Positions 33,474 through 41,606 of a stretch of DNA of 50,224 nt are shown here, in pieces; position 1 is the first letter of the stretch, and every line of letters begins with the position of its first letter. A program made the translations under genes and the position numbers. The notes below the pieces were generated by a model, which saw only the letters and a program-made list of their open reading frames with translations, did not search any database and had not been told where the DNA came from. This stretch comes from a virus. The DNA lies in IMG/VR virus record IMGVR_UViG_3300013100_000003, positions 1 through 50,224 of that record; one strand, given 5' to 3'.

Positions 33474-35550
33474 TGAATACCTTCTTATGCAAAATATCTT
33501 TGTTGCCCTTTCCCTTGCGGTGAGTCGTCTTGATCGGGCTATGGAACTCCCCGACGTGAGACATTACCGCGAGTGCGTTCCTGACCGCTCCAATCCGCTT
33601 AGCCAGCTCAGGGTTTGGAATGTGCTGCTTGCACGCCTCGCGCCAGAGCCGGATAGCAATCTGGTTATCTGATGCCGGTGAAAACATTTCAGTAGCCTTA
33701 AACGAGCGCCCGTCTTTCGGATCTTGCAGCAGGTACTCAAAGATCAGGCTGTTTTGGTTGGTCGTTGGCTTGATGATGAATCGTATCACGTCATAAAAAT
33801 CGTTTTCCGTGTAATGCTTCTTGCTCAGGTTGTCATTGGGATCGATCAGCGTGTTACCGCAGCAGCGGCAGAAACGCGCCGTGATATCGTTCTCAGTATC
33901 ACATCCACTATTGATTACTCGCCCGGTGTTATCCTTCACCTCCTCACAGCGGCGGGACTTCCAGAAATACTCACATCGCTCAGTCGGGTAACGGTGACGG
34001 CGTTTCTTGTATGGCGTGACAAAGTAACCTTTCGGCGCATCGCTCAATGGAATCAACCTCGCTGGCTGGGTTGCGTGCTCAGTGATGCAACGTCGTGCGT
34101 GCTCGCCATTCTTGCCGGATTTACCCATAGTGATGCAGATCGGGCAGTGCTTGAATTCCTTCTTCTGTTCGGCTATCTCGTACTGGTATTGCTCAAGCAA
34201 CGGGTTGAAATACAGCTCCCCCAGCTCTGCCATTGTCTCTGAGTAGTCCAGGATCATCGCGTCATGTTTGATAATCCCCGCGGCTATCTGCTCCTTTTTC
34301 AGTTTGCGCATTGTGCGCCCGATGAGCTGAACCAGCAGCGTGAGAGAGCCGATCTTGCGGAGGATTACGCCGGTATCCCAGATCGGGATATTGATTCCTG
34401 TGGTGAGGCACCCTACCTGGAATGTGAATTTAATCTCCCCGTTGTAAACGGCTTTCAGGTACTCGCGGCGCTTCTTCTCTCCAGTGCTGTCAGTGATGAT
34501 GCAATACGTTGTGCCGGGCGGCAGGGCAGCAGCAGCCTCCTCGCAGTGGCGTTTTCCGGCGCACGTAACCAGCACGCTGTTTCGGTTTAGGGTGCGCTGG
34601 TACACATCATGCATGATCTCTTTGGTCGTGCTCTCCTGTTCATGGATAGCCGATTGCATTTGGCGCATCTTATCGGCTGAAAAGTCAACCTCACCCTGTG
34701 CGCCAGTGCTCCTGAACTCCTTAAGATCGTAGTGTATCGACGTGTCTCCGAAATGCGTAGGAACAACCGCGCCGAACTTAACCAGGTAATCAGTCGAAAT
34801 ATCACACACGGCCTTTCGCCAGAATCCAGGTGTGTTCAGATCCTCATTGATGATTGGCTGCACGCCGCGAAAGTCAGTACCGGTAAGGCCAATGATGCGT
34901 AGCTTTCTGCCGTGTACGCGCTGGCATCGCTCCTGGAACGTGCGGATCAACACGGTGTACTGAGAGCGCCCCGCCTCTATCATATCCTCGTATGTTTCAC
35001 CCTCGTATTCATGCTCAACCTCTATCGGCTCTCCCTGGTCATCAATCATGGTTTCAGTCTTTCTGACGATCCGGCGCTCACTGGTGATTATGTCGTCCAC
35101 GTCAACATGCTGGCACTCATCGATCATGATTACCAGGGGGGCGAACATCTCCAGATCACCAAACAGGGCGTTGGCGGCTGTTTTCTCACTGGCTACGATG
35201 ATTTTGCTACTGGTTGATTTCATGTTCAGGCTGGCGCAAAAGATGGAGTTCTTTACGCCAAAATTCCACATCTCAGCGGCATCCTGCTCGACGATCTCCC
35301 CCTGCCGCGATATCACAAGGGCAGGCATGTTAAGGCGCTGAATGGTTGTTCCCAGCAAGCTGATTATGGTTGTCTTACCTGCAGAAACAGCAGCCTTAAT
35401 GATGAATGGGTGCGAGTAGTGTCGAATCTCAGCAGCCGCCACGCCGTAAACCGCGAGCTGGTATGAGTAAGGCTCATAGGGTGCATTTGGGAATAGCTTT
35501 ATCATTTCCTCAAGGTCTGTATCGGCTATTTGTTGCTCAATTGTCAGCAT
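33460..35550 (-). CDS. SF2 helicase with zinc-finger C-terminus
   Basis: 696 aa from the ATG ending at 35550, with AGGGA just upstream; a longer frame from 35604 would start in the promoter region. Motifs: SAGKTT (Walker A), DECQH (DEAD-like box), GLTGTDF, LTTGINIP and LIGRTMR (VI). C-terminal Cys clusters (CPIC; CEYF, RFCRCCGN) look like zinc fingers. First gene of the minus operon; likely unwinds DNA for replication or recombination. Confidence 0.92.
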   Translation of the reverse strand: MLTIEQQIADTDLEEMIKLFPNAPYEPYSYQLAVYGVAAAEIRHYSHPFIIKAAVSAGKTTIISLLGTTIQRLNMPALVISRQGEIVEQDAAEMWNFGVKNSIFCASLNMKSTSSKIIVASEKTAANALFGDLEMFAPLVIMIDECQHVDVDDIITSERRIVRKTETMIDDQGEPIEVEHEYEGETYEDMIEAGRSQYTVLIRTFQERCQRVHGRKLRIIGLTGTDFRGVQPIINEDLNTPGFWRKAVCDISTDYLVKFGAVVPTHFGDTSIHYDLKEFRSTGAQGEVDFSADKMRQMQSAIHEQESTTKEIMHDVYQRTLNRNSVLVTCAGKRHCEEAAAALPPGTTYCIITDSTGEKKRREYLKAVYNGEIKFTFQVGCLTTGINIPIWDTGVILRKIGSLTLLVQLIGRTMRKLKKEQIAAGIIKHDAMILDYSETMAELGELYFNPLLEQYQYEIAEQKKEFKHCPICITMGKSGKNGEHARRCITEHATQPARLIPLSDAPKGYFVTPYKKRRHRYPTERCEYFWKSRRCEEVKDNTGRVINSGCDTENDITARFCRCCGNTLIDPNDNLSKKHYTENDFYDVIRFIIKPTTNQNSLIFEYLLQDPKDGRSFKATEMFSPASDNQIAIRLWREACKQHIPNPELAKRIGAVRNALAVMSHVGEFHSPIKTTHRKGKGNKDILHKKVFSEIN

Positions 35551-35568
35551 GTTAATCCCTAAATTACA

Positions 35569-35597
35569 TTGATTAATGGTAAAGATTTGGCTATTGT
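35569..35597 (+). promoter_or_regulatory. Sigma70-type promoter for the regulator-primase operon
   Basis: TTGATT (35569-35574), 17-bp spacer, TATTGT (35592-35597). The expected start falls on the palindrome at 35604. Confidence 0.6.
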
Positions 35598-35603
35598 GAA
35601 TCA

Positions 35604-35617
35604 TCTATCAAGATAGA
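35604..35617. promoter_or_regulatory. Candidate operator between divergent operons
   Basis: TCTATC-AA-GATAGA, a 14-bp palindrome at the expected transcription start and between the two divergent transcripts, 13 bp before ATG 35630. Candidate ligands are the HTH proteins at 35630 and 30651. Confidence 0.6.
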
Positions 35618-35629
35618 GCAATACAAAAA

Positions 35630-35923
35630 ATGGCTAAAGTAGAATGGGCGTCAGCCAAAAAAACATCAGAAAGAGAGGCGGGATTAGCCGCCAGGTGCAA
35701 GATCGTCATGGACGCTTACGGGGGCCGCGCCGCCTTTGCTAAGCGGTTCAATATACCATTTACGACAGTGAGAACATGGAAAAAGCTACCGCATACCGTT
35801 GCACCACTAATTCACAATGACTCACCACGCAGATTTACAGTCAGCTTTTGCCGCCCCGATCTTAACTGGTCAGGCTCAGAGCTGAGGAGTAGTGCGAGAT
35901 TTAAGAGGCCGATTTACTCATGA
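35630..35923 (+). CDS. Cro/YdaS-like regulator
   Basis: 97 aa. HTH at about 26-52 (AYGGRAAFAKRFNIPFTTVRTW) followed by VAPLIHNDS and RPDLNW, the layout of YdaS/Cro-like phage regulators. The ribosome site is weak. The start follows promoter and operator directly; autorepression is likely. The stop overlaps the primase start. Confidence 0.85.
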   Translation: MAKVEWASAKKTSEREAGLAARCKIVMDAYGGRAAFAKRFNIPFTTVRTWKKLPHTVAPLIHNDSPRRFTVSFCRPDLNWSGSELRSSARFKRPIYS

Positions 35924-36867
35924 GCAATTACGACTGGAAAGAGATAGCGCCGAAAATGGTTGGCAACTGGCAGAATGCGATCTTCGCGCTGACCGGACTC
36001 AACCTGAATGAGTACCACCCAAAGAAGCACTACGCCTGCCCGATATGCGGAGGTAAAGACCGTTTCCGCTTTGATGACCGAAAGCCAAAGGCACGAAGCC
36101 CGGACGGCAGCGGCGGCTACTTCTGTAATGCTTGCGGCAGCGGCGACGGGATGCAACTCTATCAGAGAATCGCTCACATCTCATTCAGTGAGGCAGTTAA
36201 CGAGCTGGGTAAATTTGTCGGTGGACAGCCTGTTGAGCAGCGTCGATTAGCGATAAAGGCCATACAGTCAGCGCCAACGATGGACTATGGCAAGCAGATG
36301 GCAGAGGAGGAGGCGGCAGCAAGGCTGTCACGCGGCGTCAGCCACTCCACCTGCCCGTTAACACTGATAGAGGGAATATGCCCCGCCACACTGCTAATAC
36401 TGTTCAGGAAGGGCACGGAGGAGCTAGGATTCACCTCTCCTGATAACTGGCGATGGGCCAACCCGGTAAACCGGATAAACTCTGATGGAACTCGCGGCAC
36501 GCTCTGTAATGTATCAATGACTGACATTGAAGGAGACAGCGCTTTCCTGGCTGGGGCCATTACCTATAATGCAGGAACGGTGATTGATGGATCAGCTACG
36601 GTAATTCTCTGTGAGAGGCTGGTTGACGCCTGGCACGTCTATCATCAAACCGGCGCAACGGTGATTGTTTGCTACTCAGCGCAGAATATCGATCACGTTG
36701 CCAATGTCATTAAGGGAGTTGCATCCGGGGTTGTGGCGCGTGGCGACGACATAGACACGATTATCTATGCAGAAGAGAACGATCTGCCAGTATGGGCGAT
36801 GCGTGGAAAGAAATGTGTGGGCCGGGTATCAGCTAAGAAAGTTTTAGACAGGAAACAATCGCAATGA
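35920..36867 (+). CDS. Primase with zinc ribbon and Toprim-like domain
   Basis: 315 aa. Zinc ribbon CPIC (C40, C43) and CNAC (C69, C72) with KDRFRFDD, the P4-alpha/DnaG type. The C-terminal 130 residues resemble a Toprim-type domain (VILCERLVDAWHVYHQTGATVIVCYS) but with the acidic motif weakly conserved. No helicase domain; the RepA-like protein at 4851 may supply it. Makes RNA primers for host or phage replication forks. Confidence 0.9.
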   Translation: MSNYDWKEIAPKMVGNWQNAIFALTGLNLNEYHPKKHYACPICGGKDRFRFDDRKPKARSPDGSGGYFCNACGSGDGMQLYQRIAHISFSEAVNELGKFVGGQPVEQRRLAIKAIQSAPTMDYGKQMAEEEAAARLSRGVSHSTCPLTLIEGICPATLLILFRKGTEELGFTSPDNWRWANPVNRINSDGTRGTLCNVSMTDIEGDSAFLAGAITYNAGTVIDGSATVILCERLVDAWHVYHQTGATVIVCYSAQNIDHVANVIKGVASGVVARGDDIDTIIYAEENDLPVWAMRGKKCVGRVSAKKVLDRKQSQ

Positions 36868-37145
36868 GAGAAAGAAAATATAGCGTCGAAGATAATCGCA
36901 CTGATATACCAAAGTACAGACTGAAAACGATTCCCAGCCAGGATAAGCGGATGGGTAAATCAATGTCTGAATGGTATTTCATCCACCTCAAGCAGTTGCC
37001 GCTGTGGGAAACCATGCTGATCAATCACCCTCAGACCTACAAGCAGGCGCTGGCGCTGGTGAACTACGCTGGGGGCAACCTGCAGCGCACTTTCAGGACG
37101 CACAATCACAAGGATGGAACTATTGCAGTATGGAGGGTTGAATAG
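36864..37145 (+). CDS. Small basic protein, unknown
   Basis: 93 aa, Lys/Arg-rich at the start, with a helical centre and NLQRTFRTHNHKDGTIAVWRVE at the end. Start overlaps the primase stop. Its TAG stop (37143-37145) is part of the P4 marbox. Function unknown; a primase partner is possible from the overlap. Confidence 0.75.
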   Translation: MRERKYSVEDNRTDIPKYRLKTIPSQDKRMGKSMSEWYFIHLKQLPLWETMLINHPQTYKQALALVNYAGGNLQRTFRTHNHKDGTIAVWRVE

Positions 37146-37187
37146 CACGAATTGCAAAACAATCGGTTAATGATGCCGATATTATTC
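37142..37187 (+). promoter_or_regulatory. Marbox-type promoter P4
   Basis: Box 37142-37161 matches 13 of 14 marbox positions; 18 bp later TATTAT (37180-37185) then TC. The gap holds a small inverted repeat ATCGG/CCGAT. The box includes the stop codon of the upstream gene. Leader CATCGAAAC is shared with P5 and P7. Confidence 0.82.
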
Positions 37188-37223
37188 ATCCATCGAAACG
37201 AAATGAGGCATGGAAATAAAATT

Positions 37224-37427
37224 ATGGAAGGTTTAATAATCCTGGCGGCAATTTACTTTTTACCGACTCTCATTGCGATGAGTCGCAAACGTGATAATAC
37301 CGGCGCAATTTTCGCGCTTAACTTATTTGCAGGCTGGACTTTCATTGGATGGCTGGTGGCAATGGTGTGGGCGGCGACAATGGATCGCTACGAATCTGAT
37401 AAGCGTAAATCTAAATTCAACAAGTAA
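37224..37427 (+). CDS. imm: Superinfection-immunity-like membrane protein
   Basis: 67 aa from ATG 37224 (alternative ATG 37203 in frame). Two spans: GLIILAAIYFLPTLIAMS and FALNLFAGWTFIGWLVAMVW. The pattern P-T-L-I-A ... N-x-x-G-W-T-x-x-G-W-x-x-A-x-x-W-A is that of the Imm superinfection family (T4 Imm). Expected to sit in the inner membrane and stop DNA entry of related phages. Confidence 0.85.
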   Translation: MEGLIILAAIYFLPTLIAMSRKRDNTGAIFALNLFAGWTFIGWLVAMVWAATMDRYESDKRKSKFNK

Positions 37428-37436
37428 GGAATGAAA

Positions 37437-37931
37437 ATGGAACAATTAAACGTAGTTATTGAAAAGGCCGAACCATCAGCAAAAATGCCAGAATACGGCA
37501 GCGAGGGCGCGGCGTGCTTTGATCTGTTCGCTTCCTCAGTGGCGCAAGGCAAGCGTGCTGTTGACGGCGTTGGGTACGAAACTCTTACAGTTCGCACCGG
37601 CCTAAAATTCCAGATCCCTGATCATTGGGTAATGCGTCTTTATTCCCGCAGCGGTCACGGATTCAATAAAGGTGTTCGCCTCTGCAACTCAACGGGAATC
37701 ATCGACTCTGATTATGAGGGCGAGGTGATGGTGAAACTCCGCGCCGATTGCCGCGAGGGTTCAGCTTTCCTCGCTGAGATGTGGGACGCCATCGCCAGCG
37801 GTCAGAAAGTGGCTGTGTGCCAGGGTGAACTTGCGCCGGTTGAATACGTCAACTTTGAGTTTGGCGAGATCGAGAAGAAATCGGCACGCGGAGAGGGTGG
37901 TTTCGGCTCTACTGATAAGGCGGTTTCGTAA
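37437..37931 (+). CDS. dut: dUTPase
   Basis: 164 aa from ATG 37437 (AAGGA 6 bases upstream; another ATG at 37431 overlaps the ribosome site). Trimeric dUTPase motifs: GAACFDLFA-like GAACFDL (1), YSRSGHG (2), GIIDSDYEGE (3) and the C-terminal RGEGGFGST (5). It hydrolyses dUTP to dUMP, keeping uracil out of phage DNA. An insertion between motifs 3 and 5 makes it slightly longer than usual. Confidence 0.95.
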   Translation: MEQLNVVIEKAEPSAKMPEYGSEGAACFDLFASSVAQGKRAVDGVGYETLTVRTGLKFQIPDHWVMRLYSRSGHGFNKGVRLCNSTGIIDSDYEGEVMVKLRADCREGSAFLAEMWDAIASGQKVAVCQGELAPVEYVNFEFGEIEKKSARGEGGFGSTDKAVS

Positions 37932-38125
37932 TGGCTCTAATATATTTGGTCTGTGTCGCGTGGATTATTTTTGCGTTCTTTCTCTCTCTGGGTAGTGCAA
38001 TCCAGGTTAAGGGGTTTAAGCGATTAAGTAAGTGGAAAAAACGAAAGGTTGTTGTGTTTACGTGGATTATTATCGGATGGTTGCCAGCGTCTGTGGTGTT
38101 CGGGTTGGCTAAGGTGGTTCTATGA
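37931..38125 (+). CDS. Small membrane protein, two spans
   Basis: 64 aa with spans at about 3-24 and 42-62 joined by a basic loop (KGFKRLSKWKKRK), so N- and C-termini probably lie outside. Overlaps dut by 1 bp and dam by 4 bp. Function unknown. Confidence 0.75.
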   Translation: MALIYLVCVAWIIFAFFLSLGSAIQVKGFKRLSKWKKRKVVVFTWIIIGWLPASVVFGLAKVVL

Positions 38126-38835
38126 AAGACGAGCACGACACACAGACGGCTGACGCTTTTAGCGTTGAATCCATACTCGGTGAATCATGGCAGACGTCAG
38201 GCGGTCTGATTGTCTCTCAGCGTCATGCGCTGGTTGGTCATTACCGCGCAGTGCCAGCGCCGAAAGCATTCGCAGTTACCGGCAAGCGCCATGCAGGAAC
38301 CACTACGCCGGACGCTTTCCGAGATGCATGGCAGACGCCGCGCTGGTTGTTTAACTACTTCAATATGATAGCTGGAGGCTTTGATGTTGACGCGGCAGCG
38401 GGGCCGGTTAACGCGTTATGCAAAGAGTTCTACTCCGAAGATATGGACGCGCTTTCTTTCGACTGGCCTGCAGGTAAGAAATATTGGCTCAACCCTCCAT
38501 ACAGCAAGATCGAGCCGTGGGTGAAACACGCAGTTGTGCAGGGTGAGCGCAAAGGTTCCTCTGTTCATATGCTGGTGCCGGATGACGTATCGACGCTCTG
38601 GTTTAAGATGGCGCTGGACAATGCTGCAGAGGCTTACATTCTAACGCATGACGGCGTGGAGGGTTCAGCAGGGCGGTCAGGCCGGGTGCAGTTTATCAAC
38701 GCGATGACTGGCGAGAAAGGAAAGGGCAACAACAAAGGATCATGGGTGTTCGTGTTCCGCCGTCACCGGGTGCCGGTAAAAATAATCCCGATTGACCGCA
38801 CTTTATGTGAAGCAGAAGCGCAATCATTCTTTTAA
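38122..38835 (+). CDS. dam: DNA adenine (N6) methyltransferase, phage Dam type
   Basis: 237 aa. SAM site-like FDVDAAAGPVNALC, catalytic NPPYS (NPPY), and the VPDDVSTLWF and GRVQF segments of the phage N6-adenine methylase family. The first 65 residues are an extra, poorly conserved extension. It probably protects phage DNA from restriction or changes its own promoter binding. Confidence 0.93.
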   Translation: MKDEHDTQTADAFSVESILGESWQTSGGLIVSQRHALVGHYRAVPAPKAFAVTGKRHAGTTTPDAFRDAWQTPRWLFNYFNMIAGGFDVDAAAGPVNALCKEFYSEDMDALSFDWPAGKKYWLNPPYSKIEPWVKHAVVQGERKGSSVHMLVPDDVSTLWFKMALDNAAEAYILTHDGVEGSAGRSGRVQFINAMTGEKGKGNNKGSWVFVFRRHRVPVKIIPIDRTLCEAEAQSFF

Positions 38836-38841
38836 TCTTTA

Positions 38842-38861
38842 AGCGGCTCTCAGGGGCCGCT
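38842..38861 (+). other. GC stem-loop after dam
   Basis: AGCGGC / GCCGCT with an 8-base loop and no T-run. Weak terminator or mRNA 3' protection. Confidence 0.5.
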
Positions 38862-38893
38862 ATCAATATAAATCATCAAAGAGACTATCATTT

Positions 38894-39460
38894 ATGAAAA
38901 TCATCGTTCCAGTTAAAACCCTCAAAGCACACAATATCATTCGCGGCACTCGCGAGACTAACCTGGCCCTGAACGGGATCTTTATCACCAAAGATCAGAT
39001 AATCAGCAGTGATGGCCGCCTGTTGCTGGTTAGCGAGAATAAGCTCAATCCTCGTCAGCGTGCCGATTACCTGGTGAAGATCGAACACATCCCTGCAGGC
39101 TCATCAATGGCGGTGATCGATACTGACCTGCAGCTGTGTTACTTCCTGGATCGCGTCGTCAGCCATTCAACGCTTGATGACATTAACCTGACGGAGCAGT
39201 ACAAAGGCGTGTCTGGCGCTCGCATCATGCGCTACGACTACCCGGACGTTAGACCAATTATGCAGATGGTTGGTGGATCAATTTCCAGCGTGAAACTGAG
39301 TGCTCATGTTCTGGGTAAAATCACCGCGCTCACCAAAGCCATCGGGTCACGCACTGGCGAGGTGGAATTGCATTTCCAGAAGGACAAGACGCAGACGATT
39401 AACGCGCTTATCCGCCAGGGTGCGACTGTATTAAACCTTTTCCTTAAACCAATGAAGTGA
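38894..39460 (+). CDS. Sliding-clamp-like protein
   Basis: 188 aa. GIFITKDQIISSDGRLLLVSE and DYPDVRPIMQ resemble the second strand and the YPDYR segment of beta-clamp (DnaN) domains, but the protein holds only about one and a half clamp domains. It could be a small processivity factor, or a mimic that competes with the host clamp. I see no polymerase to pair with. Assignment is from motif similarity only. Confidence 0.6.
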   Translation: MKIIVPVKTLKAHNIIRGTRETNLALNGIFITKDQIISSDGRLLLVSENKLNPRQRADYLVKIEHIPAGSSMAVIDTDLQLCYFLDRVVSHSTLDDINLTEQYKGVSGARIMRYDYPDVRPIMQMVGGSISSVKLSAHVLGKITALTKAIGSRTGEVELHFQKDKTQTINALIRQGATVLNLFLKPMK

Positions 39461-39467
39461 GGAAGTG

Positions 39468-39713
39468 ATGAGCGAGAAACTCAACGGGACACGCGCGGGA
39501 GCGTGGTCATTCTTTAAGAGCCTGGTGATCATGACGTTGATTACTCGCAAGATCGTTAGCACGCACCAGGAAGCGTCTGAGTTTGCAGAAAGTCTTGATA
39601 TGTCATTTGATGAGCTTTACGAAAATGAGCCGCGCTCAAGGTGGGCGCAGGTAATTAATCGTGACTGCGATGACTATCAGAAAGATCTGGAGAGAATGAA
39701 AAGTGGAAAATAA
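39468..39713 (+). CDS. Small acidic protein, unknown
   Basis: 81 aa from ATG 39468 behind GAGGAAG. A short hydrophobic stretch (about 14-24) and an acidic helical C-terminus (SLDMSFDELYENEPRSRWAQ). Overlaps the next gene by 11 bp. No family recognised. Confidence 0.7.
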   Translation: MSEKLNGTRAGAWSFFKSLVIMTLITRKIVSTHQEASEFAESLDMSFDELYENEPRSRWAQVINRDCDDYQKDLERMKSGK

Positions 39714-40488
39714 AAAGGCCATATTCCTTTTCAATGAAAGTTTCACTATGGCTATGCCGTGGGCGCTGGCTGGATATGAGTGCCACGCTTTCGACGGAAA
39801 GCATGAGGGCAGTAAGACTCACCAGTTTGGAAATAATGGTGGCAGCATTACCAACCATCATTTCTGGTTTCAGGCTGAAAAGGGTGACTTAGATATTATT
39901 GCCATATCTAAAATCGTTGGGCCTGGAGTTAAGTTTATCGCCAGCTTTGCGGAGTGTACTTATCTGACCACTACCGGCGCTCGCTGGTTCTATCACCCTG
40001 ACGATAAGCACCTGCCAACAAAAGACCGCAGGCCGCACCCAAGCTACCCAAATCGGAGAAAGGATCAGGAAAACGCCGTCATCCTCGCCAGAATGGTTCA
40101 GCGCATGGCGGCTCTATTTGAGGCCGTTAACGCTGATGGATCAGAGGTTCCCTGGATGCTGGAAAACCCGGCTATCAGCTCCCTTAATACGCTATGGCGC
40201 AAGCCTGATTACACGTTTGATCCGTGTGATTACGGCGGGTACTTGCGAGAGGGAGATCCTCATCCGTTATTCCCTGATGTATATCCTCCGCAGGACGCAT
40301 ATCGAAAGAATACGGGGATCTGGTGCGGTGGTGGCTTCATAATGCCCGGAAAGATACCGGTTCCCGCACCTAAAGGATTCCCTGGTTTCCTAAAGGCTGG
40401 CGGCAAGTCAGCGCGGACTAAGGAGATCAGGAGCACAACTCCTGGAGGGTTTGCCAAAGCCGTTTTTGTATTCAACGCAGAGTTTTAA
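39703..40488 (+). CDS. Phage C5-cytosine-methyltransferase-like protein
   Basis: 261 aa from GTG 39703. Motif I region LFNESFTMAMPWALAGYE, motif IV region FAECTYLTTTGARWF (candidate Cys 85), ENP at 154-156, WRKPDYTFDPCDYGG and a C-terminal STTPGGFAKAVF. Phage relatives have PPC before the conserved Thr; here it reads AEC. The Cys is kept, so catalysis may persist with altered specificity, but the motif differs enough to question activity. Overlaps its upstream neighbour and ends just before promoter P5. Confidence 0.8.
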   Translation: MENKKAIFLFNESFTMAMPWALAGYECHAFDGKHEGSKTHQFGNNGGSITNHHFWFQAEKGDLDIIAISKIVGPGVKFIASFAECTYLTTTGARWFYHPDDKHLPTKDRRPHPSYPNRRKDQENAVILARMVQRMAALFEAVNADGSEVPWMLENPAISSLNTLWRKPDYTFDPCDYGGYLREGDPHPLFPDVYPPQDAYRKNTGIWCGGGFIMPGKIPVPAPKGFPGFLKAGGKSARTKEIRSTTPGGFAKAVFVFNAEF

Positions 40489-40491
40489 CAA

Positions 40492-40537
40492 ATAGCACTA
40501 ATTGCTAAATATAGCGGGTTAATTCCCGCTATTATTC
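40492..40537 (+). promoter_or_regulatory. Marbox-type promoter P5
   Basis: Box 40492-40511 matches all 14 specified marbox positions. 18 bp later TATTAT (40530-40535) then TC. The gap carries inverted repeat TAGCGGG - TTAATT - CCCGCTA. Drives the cluster at 40567-42817, which includes the AraC-type gene. Confidence 0.88.
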
Positions 40538-40566
40538 ATTCCATCGAAACAGAGTGAGAGAAAGCA

Positions 40567-40866
40567 ATGAGCAACCTGGCATTTAATCCTATCGAAATTT
40601 GTCGCGAAGTTGGCGAGCCTTATACATATCCGAGAAAGCCTCGCATGTTCTCTCAGGAGCAATCATCTGTATCCGTTAAATATCCATCAGTAAGCGGGAT
40701 GATTAATCGCGACTCTTTATTCCTCGCTCAGCAGTTGGCGCGTTTTGCCGGTAATTGCCGGAGCACTGCAGCGAAGGATCGTTATATCAACCAGGCTAAT
40801 TATGAGCTGACACGCGCTTACATGGGCGGCACTCAGCATGAATTATTCTGGAACCAGGGGTTTTAA
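40567..40866 (+). CDS. Unknown early protein
   Basis: 99 aa, first gene after P5, with GAGAGAAAGCA before the ATG. Helical, with FLAQQLARFAGNCRSTAAKDRYINQANYEL typical of a small helical bundle. No family recognised. Confidence 0.75.
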   Translation: MSNLAFNPIEICREVGEPYTYPRKPRMFSQEQSSVSVKYPSVSGMINRDSLFLAQQLARFAGNCRSTAAKDRYINQANYELTRAYMGGTQHELFWNQGF

Positions 40867-40868
40867 TT

Positions 40869-41099
40869 ATGGCAACAATGGTGAAAGTTAAATGCGCTAA
40901 CAAGTCGTGCGGATGCGAATTCATGGCTCGACTTGCTGACCGAAAAAGAGGGTGGGGTAAATTTTGCTCTAAGTCTTGCAAGGCTGTAAAGCAGGAGCGC
41001 CGCACAGGGAATTACAAACGTTACTTGCAGTCTCAGGATGGTAATTCATCTGGTCGAGGCTACATGTTCCCCTCAATGGCAGAAGGAGATGTTCAGTGA
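40869..41099 (+). CDS. Small zinc-finger-like protein
   Basis: 76 aa. C-x4-C (residues 9 and 14) and C-x3-C (33 and 37) in KCANKSCGCEF and KFCSKSCKAVK form a probable zinc ribbon, followed by a basic helix. This resembles small phage zinc-binding proteins; DNA or RNA binding is likely. It starts two bases after the previous stop. Confidence 0.78.
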   Translation: MATMVKVKCANKSCGCEFMARLADRKRGWGKFCSKSCKAVKQERRTGNYKRYLQSQDGNSSGRGYMFPSMAEGDVQ

Positions 41100-41350
41100 A
41101 AAAGGCGAAGATTTCAGTCAGCGAGGCGGTTGACCTTATATTGTCAGCTGGGCTTTCGGTTATGGAGAGAGAGAACCATTCAGATAGTTGCAGTGGTTCT
41201 AACCACCTGACGATCGCGGGGGGAAAGCGAATTGTTGAATACTGGCCCACTACCGGCACGGTTTATGCCAACGCGGTTAAGGGACAGTTCAAAGCTGTTC
41301 GCGGGTCAGGTCATGCTGACGCAATCAGAATAGCCAAGCATGGAAATTAA
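41096..41350 (+). CDS. Conserved-looking phage protein, unknown
   Basis: 84 aa. The core IVEYWPTTGTVYANAV resembles a short domain common in small phage proteins (xYWPxTG). N-terminal amphipathic helix. Overlaps neighbours by 4 and 11 bp. Function unknown. Confidence 0.75.
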   Translation: MKKAKISVSEAVDLILSAGLSVMERENHSDSCSGSNHLTIAGGKRIVEYWPTTGTVYANAVKGQFKAVRGSGHADAIRIAKHGN

Positions 41351-41606
41351 GCGCGGAGGCGCAGCAGTCAAAGAGCACGCGATAGAGGCCGGGATTGATG
41401 ATGACCTATCCCGGATCATTGCGGCTTTCGGCGGAAAGTCAGCCGTTAAAGATATCTCGATCTATACGCCAGGTAAGCTGACATTCATCAATGAGGCTCC
41501 GCAGAAGGTAACGCGGGTTAGGCCGGGTGGAGACGGGCAAGGCGTGACAACCAAACAGGCTATTGAAGCCTCTCAACAGCAACGCAATCAGGGGAAATAC
41601 AAGTGA
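41340..41606 (+). CDS. Unknown protein
   Basis: 88 aa, basic, with a Gly/Thr-rich middle and a Gln-rich, basic C-terminus. Starts inside the previous gene (11-bp overlap) and ends overlapping the next start. No motif. Confidence 0.65.
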   Translation: MEIKRGGAAVKEHAIEAGIDDDLSRIIAAFGGKSAVKDISIYTPGKLTFINEAPQKVTRVRPGGDGQGVTTKQAIEASQQQRNQGKYK

